Assembly: GCF_020102855.1 (NCBI RefSeq)
Contig: NZ_JADHZD010000001.1
Location: 62,001 to 126,000, forward strand
DNA length: 64,000 bases
Direction: 5' to 3'
Origin: Nocardioides lacusdianchii
GTDB taxonomy: Bacteria; Actinomycetota; Actinomycetes; Propionibacteriales; Nocardioidaceae
The position numbers and the translations under genes are program-made. Of the stretch, positions 59,414-64,000 are shown in pieces. The number at the start of each line of letters is the position of its first letter. Within the stretch, counting starts at the first letter, position 1. The notes under the pieces were generated by a model. The model did no database searches and had not been told where the DNA came from. It saw only the letters and a list, made by a program, of their open reading frames with translations.

Positions 59414-59449
59414 GGTGGTTGAGGTGCGAGCTTGCGAGCCTCGAAACCC
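59414..59449. repeat. Short palindromic repeat between thrC and the sulfur-carrier gene
   Basis: GGTGGTTGAGGTGCGAGC, TTGCGAGCCTCGAAACC is an imperfect palindrome with GGTT/AACC and GAGG/CCTC pairing around a GCGAGC direct repeat. It abuts the thrC stop codon. It resembles the other repeats here in its CGA-rich ends and GAGG-GCGAG core. Confidence 0.6.
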
Positions 59450-60721
59450 TCAGACGATGTTTGCCGCGACGAAGGCGTCATAGCTGGGTGCGATGGTGGC
59501 TGCGGCGCCGACCCGGTCGGAGACCGCGTCGAGGGTCTTGAGTCCGTGACCGGTGTTGATGACGACGGTCTCCAGCGAGGTGTCGAGCTGGCCGGTCTCG
59601 ACGAGCTTCTTCAGCACGCCCACCGTGGTGCCGCCGGCGGTCTCGGTGAAGATGCCCTCGGTGCGAGCGAGCAGGACGATCGCGTCGCGGACCTCGTCGT
59701 CGGTGATGTCCTCGACCGCGCCACCGGAGCGACGGCAGACGTCGAGGACGTAGATGCCGTCGGCGGGGTTGCCGATGGCCAGGCTCTTGGCGATCGTGTC
59801 CGGCTTGACCGGGCGGATCGCGTCGGTGCCGGCCTTGTAGGCCACCGAGACCGGGGAGCAGCCCGTGGCCTGTGCGCCGAAGATCCGGTAGGGCTTGTCC
59901 TCGACGAGGCCCAGCGCGACGAGCTCGCGGAAGGCCTTGTCGACCTTCGTCAGCTGCGAGCCGGACGCCACCGGGATGACGACCTGGTCGGGCAGGCGCC
60001 AGCCGAGCTGCTCGGCGATCTCGTAGCCCAGCGTCTTGGAGCCCTCGGCGTAGAAGGGGCGGACGTTGACGTTGACGAACGCCCAGCCCTCCTCCTCGCC
60101 GGCGATCTCCGAGGCGAGCTTGTTGACGTCGTCGTAGTTGCCGTCGACCGCGACGAGGCGGTCGGTGTAGACGGCGGAGTTGACCTGCTTGGGCTGCTCG
60201 AGGTTGCTCGGGATGAAGACGACGGTCTTCATGCCGGCCCGGGCGCCGGCCGCGGCGACCGCGTTGGCCAGGTTGCCGGTGGAGGGGCAGGCGAAGACCT
60301 TCGCGTCGAGCTCGCGGGCCGCGCTCAGGGCGCAGGCCACGACGCGGTCCTTGAACGAGTTGGTGGGGTTGGTGGAGTCGTCCTTCACCCACAGCCGGTC
60401 GATGCCCAGCTCGCGGGCCAGGTTCTTCGCCTCGAGCAGCCGGGTGAAGCCGGGCTCGGTGTTGGGGCTCTGCTCGATGTCGGAGGGCACCGGCAGCAGC
60501 GCCTTGTAGCGCCAGATGTTGGCCGGACCGGCGGCGATCTCCTCGCGGGTCACGGTCGGGAAGTCGTAGGCCACCTCGAGGGGGCCGAAGCACTCCGGAC
60601 AGGCGTACGAGGGCCCGAGGGCGACTTCGTGGCCGCACTCGCGGCAGGCCAGGGCGCGGGCGTGGCCGAAGGCACCCTCGCGCAACGTGTGCGTCGTGTT
60701 CTCGTCCAACAGGGTGCTCAT
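59450..60721 (-). CDS. thrC: Threonine synthase
   Basis: A 423-residue PLP enzyme converting O-phosphohomoserine to threonine. An N-terminal zinc-finger-like CRECG and CPECFG (about residues 26-45), the PLP lysine in STNPTNSFKDR (Lys about 124), the phosphate loop VASGSQLT and TETAGGTT are present. ATG at 60721 has a strong GGAGG 5 bases upstream. This site lies at the end of a SAM-I riboswitch. It is followed by the sulfur-carrier gene. Confidence 0.96.
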   Translation of the reverse strand: MSTLLDENTTHTLREGAFGHARALACRECGHEVALGPSYACPECFGPLEVAYDFPTVTREEIAAGPANIWRYKALLPVPSDIEQSPNTEPGFTRLLEAKNLARELGIDRLWVKDDSTNPTNSFKDRVVACALSAARELDAKVFACPSTGNLANAVAAAGARAGMKTVVFIPSNLEQPKQVNSAVYTDRLVAVDGNYDDVNKLASEIAGEEEGWAFVNVNVRPFYAEGSKTLGYEIAEQLGWRLPDQVVIPVASGSQLTKVDKAFRELVALGLVEDKPYRIFGAQATGCSPVSVAYKAGTDAIRPVKPDTIAKSLAIGNPADGIYVLDVCRRSGGAVEDITDDEVRDAIVLLARTEGIFTETAGGTTVGVLKKLVETGQLDTSLETVVINTGHGLKTLDAVSDRVGAAATIAPSYDAFVAANIV

Positions 60722-60730
60722 GAAGTCCTC

Positions 60731-60874
60731 CTTCTCATCTGTCCCCGCGACTCTCGCGTGGGTCGGATTTGGCACCTGCTCCCATGTCCGCCGGACGGGG
60801 TCCGGACAGGAGGCTCATGGGTGGTTGCCGGGACTTCTACGGGCCGTTCCCTCAGTCCCTCGTGATGAGCAAGG
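60731..60874 (-). ncRNA. SAM-I (S-box) riboswitch upstream of thrC
   Basis: Read on the minus strand, P1 pairs CTCATC (60869-60864) with GATGAG (60739-60734). Between them are the conserved blocks GAGGGA, GGCCC, CCCGGCAACC and GGTGCCAAATCC in S-box order. The 3' side of P1 continues into AAGGAGG, the thrC ribosome binding site, and CCTT on the 5' side can pair with it. SAM binding should therefore hide the site and lower threonine synthase. TAGGGT (60883-60878) lies a few bases upstream, so the aptamer starts near the transcript 5' end. Confidence 0.9.
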
Positions 60875-60947
60875 TCAACCCTAGGCGGGCCGTCTCACGA
60901 TGCGCACACCGAGTCCACGATGTGGATCGCAGCCGTCCGACCTGCGG

Positions 60948-61778
60948 TCAGCGTCGGGAGAGCAGGGCGCCGAGGAGCTCCACCACACCGGCGGGGCCGT
61001 CGACGACGACGTCGGCGAGCTCCACGAGGTCGGGCTGCTCGGTGGAGGCCGAGCACACGACCAGGCCGGGCAGGCCGTCGTCGCGCAGGTCGCGGACGGC
61101 CTCGAAGGCCTCCACGTCGCCGAGGTCGTCGCCGCCGAAGATCACGCCGTCGGCCCCCTGCTCGGCCACGAAGGTGCGCAGCGCGTGCCCCTTGTGCATG
61201 TCACCCGAGCGGACCTCGATGACGTTGCGGCCGGGCTCGACCGTCAGGTGGTGGCGCCCCGCGAGGTCGGCGATCGGGGAGACGAGACGGGCGAAGGCAC
61301 CCGCCGGGTCGTCCATCCGGCGGGTGTGCACCGCGACCGCCAGGCCCTTCTGCTCGATGTAGGCGTCGGCGGCGTCGGCGCTGCGCAGCACCGACGTCAG
61401 CTCGCGCTCGAAGCTGGCCAGACCGGCCGGCGGGCGCGGCGAGCGGATCCGCTGCTCGGTGGCCGACCAGCGCTCGTTGCCGTACTGGCCGAAGACGAAG
61501 AGCTCCGCGCCGCGGTCGAGCATCGCGTTGCCGAGGGCGTCGAGGTCGCCCATCGCGATCGCCTGCCGCGCCGGGCGGCCGGTGATCACCGCGACCGCGC
61601 GGACCGCCTCGGCGAGCTCGAGCAGCGCGCCGGGGGCGCCGGGGTGCAGGCGTGCCGCCTCGGGGTCGTCGACCATCGGGGACAGGGTGCCGTCGAAGTC
61701 GAGACCGACCACCACACCGGCGAGGACGTCGCGTACGGCGTCGTAGTGGGCGCGCGCGTCGTCGGAGGTGAACTCCAT
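60948..61778 (-). CDS. otsB: Trehalose-6-phosphate phosphatase
   Basis: A 276-residue HAD-family phosphatase that dephosphorylates trehalose 6-phosphate. The nucleophile motif LDFDGTL (Asp about 27 and 29), VITGRPA, the cap with FGQYGNERW, GHALRTF and GGDDLGDVEAF all fit OtsB. ATG at 61778 is chosen; a TTG 12 bases upstream is possible. otsA lies 1.1 kb away on the opposite strand, completing the pathway. Confidence 0.94.
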   Translation of the reverse strand: MEFTSDDARAHYDAVRDVLAGVVVGLDFDGTLSPMVDDPEAARLHPGAPGALLELAEAVRAVAVITGRPARQAIAMGDLDALGNAMLDRGAELFVFGQYGNERWSATEQRIRSPRPPAGLASFERELTSVLRSADAADAYIEQKGLAVAVHTRRMDDPAGAFARLVSPIADLAGRHHLTVEPGRNVIEVRSGDMHKGHALRTFVAEQGADGVIFGGDDLGDVEAFEAVRDLRDDGLPGLVVCSASTEQPDLVELADVVVDGPAGVVELLGALLSRR

Positions 61779-61833
61779 GGCACCAGCCAACCACGCGACG
61801 GCGGGGACCCGCGAACCGTCCCGCCGCAGCGGA

Positions 61834-62367
61834 CTACTGAGGGGCGTCGGTGGTGAGGATGATCGTCAGGCGGTCGCGCTTCATCTCACCGACGGCCGGT
61901 GCCGTCCGGCGGATGCCGAGGTCGAGCGCGAGCTGCTTGCCGGCGGCCTTGAGCCGCGGGGGGAAGTAGACCGTGGTGGTGGGGACGACGCCGTACCAGT
62001 TGTCCTCGCCGACGACCGCCCAGCCGACGGTGGTGGCCTTCCCGGCCGTGCTCGCGGCCAGGCCCTTGATCCCGGAGCTGTTGTAGACCTCGACGTAGAC
62101 CTCGCCGCGCCTGACGCGCGGCTCGGGCTTCGGCTCCTTGGTGGGCTTCGCCGTGGGCTCGGCACTCGGCGTCTGCTCGGCGCTGGCGATGGTGGCGGTC
62201 TCGACCCGGCGCTCGGTGGGCGCCTGGTCGCGGGTGGCGACGAAGGTGATGGAAGCCATCGCGACGGCGAGGACCGAGAGCATCACGAGCGGGGAGGGGA
62301 AGGCCACGCCCCGCTCGTCACGGGGACGGCGGGACGGGAGGCGGCCGGAGCTGGGGAAGGAGGCCAT
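61834..62367 (-). CDS. LytR C-terminal (LytR_C) domain membrane protein
   Basis: A 177-residue protein with a cytoplasmic basic N-terminus, one membrane helix (PLVMLSVLAVAMASITFVA, about residues 27-45), a Pro/Glu/Thr linker and a LytR_C domain: VEVYNSSGIKGLAASTAG, VVPTTTVYFPP and ALDLGI. LytR_C domains occur with cell-wall polymer ligases but also alone, as here. ATG at 62367 has no clear ribosome binding site. Confidence 0.85.
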   Translation of the reverse strand: MASFPSSGRLPSRRPRDERGVAFPSPLVMLSVLAVAMASITFVATRDQAPTERRVETATIASAEQTPSAEPTAKPTKEPKPEPRVRRGEVYVEVYNSSGIKGLAASTAGKATTVGWAVVGEDNWYGVVPTTTVYFPPRLKAAGKQLALDLGIRRTAPAVGEMKRDRLTIILTTDAPQ

Positions 62368-62411
62368 GGGGAAGGAAGCCGATCGTGAGTGAGTGGACAG
62401 GTCTCGCGGTG

Positions 62412-62705
62412 TCAGATCTCGAAGCCGAGGCGGCGGGCGGAGCGCTGGCGCTGCCGCGAGGCGCGCAGACGGCGGAGGCGGCGGACGAGCAGCGGGTCGG
62501 CCTCGAGGGCCTCGGCACGGTCGATGAGGGCGTTGAGCACCTGGTAGTAGCGGGTCGAGGACATGTCGAACTTCTCGCGGACGGCCTGCTCCTTGGCGCC
62601 GGCGTACTTCCACCAGTGCCGCTCGAACTCGAGGATGTCGCGGTCGCGCTGGCTCAGCCCCGGCGCAGTCTCCTGCTCCGACGCGATGTGCTTGGCGGCG
62701 TCCAT
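62412..62705 (-). CDS. DUF3263 protein
   Basis: A 97-residue basic protein with the actinobacterial DUF3263 pattern LSQRDRDILEFERHWWKYAG, MSSTRYYQVLNALID and LVRRLRRLR. This looks like a small helix-turn-helix (sigma-region-4-like) DNA-binding protein. ATG at 62705 follows GGAGGAGA. A TAGACT box (62764-62759) about 55 bases upstream gives it a leader. It precedes the LytR_C gene by 44 bases. Confidence 0.87.
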   Translation of the reverse strand: MDAAKHIASEQETAPGLSQRDRDILEFERHWWKYAGAKEQAVREKFDMSSTRYYQVLNALIDRAEALEADPLLVRRLRRLRASRQRQRSARRLGFEI

Positions 62706-62887
62706 CTGCCATCTCCTCCTCGACCCCACGCCCACCCCGTGCCGGGCGGACTGCGGTCAGTCTAGGCGACGAACGACAACGATGTCATTCGCCTCCGGCG
62801 AGTCGTCTGGACAAAACCCGGCGGCTCGTAAGAAGGGTGCGGCCCGGGACGACACCGCGGGGTGGTCCCGACGTCACCGGTCGTCGT

Positions 62888-62893
62888 TAGGGT
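62888..62893 (+). promoter_or_regulatory. -10 box for leaderless otsA
   Basis: TAGGGT ends 7 bases before the GTG at 62901. Confidence 0.55.
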
Positions 62894-62900
62894 GGCCGGT

Positions 62901-64000
62901 GTGAGCCCCACCCCGCAGGCCGACCTCGTCATCGTGGCCAACCGACTGCCCGTGGACCGGGTGGTCGCCCCCGACGGCACCGCGTCGTGGCGCACCTCCC
63001 CCGGTGGGCTGGTGACCGCCCTCGAGCCGGTCCTGCGCGCCAACGACGGGGCGTGGATCGGCTGGCCGGGCTCGGCCGACGAGGAGGAGTTCGAGCCGTT
63101 CGTCGAGGACGGGCTCTCCCTGGTCCCGGTGGCGCTGAGCGCGCAGGAGGTCGAGGAGTTCTACGAGGGCTTCTCCAACGGCACGCTCTGGCCGCTCTAC
63201 CACGACGTGATCGCCAAGCCGGAGTTCCACCGCGAGTGGTGGGAGTCCTACGTCAGGGTCAACCAGCGCTTCGCCGACCGGGCGGCCGAGGTGGCGGCCG
63301 AGGGCGCGACGGTCTGGGTCCAGGACTACCAGCTCCAGTTGGTGCCGCAGATGCTGCGCGCGCAGCGCCCCGACCTGCGCATCGGCTTCTACCTCCACAT
63401 CCCGTTCCCCCCGGCCGAGCTGTTCTCGCAGCTGCCGTGGCGCCGCCAGATCCTCGAGGGCCTCCTCGGCGCCGACCTGATCGGCTTCCAGCTGCCGGGT
63501 GCTGCCGCCAACTTCGTACGCCTGGTCCGCAGCCGGGTGGGCCACAAGACGCACCGCGACACCATCTACCTCCCCGACGGCCGTCCGGTGAAGGCGACCG
63601 CCTTCCCGATCTCCATCGACACCGCGGGCTTCGAGGCACTGGCGCGCTCGGAGGCGGTGGAGAAGCGTGCTGCGGAGATCCGCGAGGCCCTGGGCAACCC
63701 CCGTCGGATCTTCCTCGGCGTCGACCGCCTCGACTACACCAAGGGCATCCACTCTCGCCTGCGCGCCTTCGGCGAGCTCGTGCGCGACGGCAGGCTCGAC
63801 CTCGAGGACGCCGTCTTCGTCCAGGTGGCGACGCCGTCGCGCGAGCGCGTCGAGCAGTACCGCATCCTCCGCGACGAGATCGAGCTGCTGGTGGGACGCA
63901 TCAACGGCGACCACGGCCGCATCGGCCGCCCAGCGATCTCCTACATGCACTCCTCCTACCCCCGCGAGGAGATGGCCGCCCTCTACCGCGCCGCCGACGT
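62901..64000 (+). CDS. otsA: Trehalose-6-phosphate synthase, N-terminal part (runs off window edge)
   Basis: The first 366 codons of a GT20 glycosyltransferase that joins glucose from UDP-glucose (or ADP-/GDP-glucose) to glucose 6-phosphate. Family blocks present are IVANRLPVDR, SPGGLVTALEP, VQDYQLQLVPQMLR, YLHIPFPPAELF and GVDRLDYTKGI. GTG at 62901 follows TAGGGT by 7 bases. The C-terminal nucleotide-sugar site lies beyond the window. It is divergent from DUF3263. Confidence 0.96.
   Translation, partial: MSPTPQADLVIVANRLPVDRVVAPDGTASWRTSPGGLVTALEPVLRANDGAWIGWPGSADEEEFEPFVEDGLSLVPVALSAQEVEEFYEGFSNGTLWPLYHDVIAKPEFHREWWESYVRVNQRFADRAAEVAAEGATVWVQDYQLQLVPQMLRAQRPDLRIGFYLHIPFPPAELFSQLPWRRQILEGLLGADLIGFQLPGAAANFVRLVRSRVGHKTHRDTIYLPDGRPVKATAFPISIDTAGFEALARSEAVEKRAAEIREALGNPRRIFLGVDRLDYTKGIHSRLRAFGELVRDGRLDLEDAVFVQVATPSRERVEQYRILRDEIELLVGRINGDHGRIGRPAISYMHSSYPREEMAALYRAAD

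Overview
This is a contiguous stretch of an actinobacterial chromosome. It has very high GC, a strong G/C preference at codon third positions, many GTG starts and dense ATGA/GTGA gene overlaps. Gene content (DUF2530, DUF3027, DUF3263, bacterial XPB, CGNR, DUF222-HNH, GroEL with a GGM tail, MpaB-type DUF2236) and style fit the family Nocardioidaceae, most likely a Nocardioides-like organism. That assignment is inference from gene content, not a database match. No rRNA, tRNA, CRISPR array, insertion sequence or prophage was recognised.

Layout. 1-3.7 kb: the str operon (rpsL-rpsG-fusA-tuf, minus strand; tuf runs off the left edge) with a long structured leader. 3.7-11 kb: a marR-MFS pair, a purine-type NCS2 permease, a DUF2530/methyltransferase pair, DUF3027, a second MFS protein and a cold-shock protein. 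11-16.4 kb: a secreted subtilase facing a PP2C-FHA-RDD/FHA operon. 16.5-21 kb: helicase-associated protein, CGNR zinc finger and XPB helicase. 21-25.6 kb: alcohol dehydrogenase with a MerR regulator, a DUF2236/HD pair, a GntR regulator and an AlkB-like dioxygenase behind a perfect SOS box.

25.5-38.6 kb is a molybdenum hydroxylase (form II CO-dehydrogenase-like) locus: coxG, coxM, coxL, coxS and a GAF regulator on one side, and xdhC/coxI, coxE, coxD and a MobA-like cytidylyltransferase on the other. The two halves are separated by about 3.5 kb holding a DUF222-HNH endonuclease, small orphan genes and a secreted phosphatase-fold protein. 38.6-49.2 kb is a complete respiratory nitrate reductase locus (narGHJI, then hemerythrin and cupin genes) with two divergent narK transporters and a palindrome-rich shared promoter region. 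49.2-54.5 kb: a lipoprotein, a protein with a 14-residue tandem repeat, groEL under two CIRCE operators, and TadG/TadE-like envelope proteins. 54.3-59.4 kb: an ATP-grasp enzyme, MycE-type methyltransferase, SGNH hydrolase, DUF2157/GDYXXLXY pair and a MoaD-like sulfur carrier. 59.4-64 kb: threonine synthase under a SAM-I riboswitch, otsB, a LytR_C protein, DUF3263 and the start of otsA.

Three regulatory themes stand out. First, about fifteen genes start 6-7 bases after a TANNNT box (usually TAGNNT), the expected geometry of leaderless transcripts. Second, several operators can be read directly: SOS box, twin CIRCE, MerR and MarR palindromes, and nar palindromes. Third, a family of short palindromic repeats is scattered through the window, and one copy sits in frame inside the DUF222-HNH endonuclease gene.
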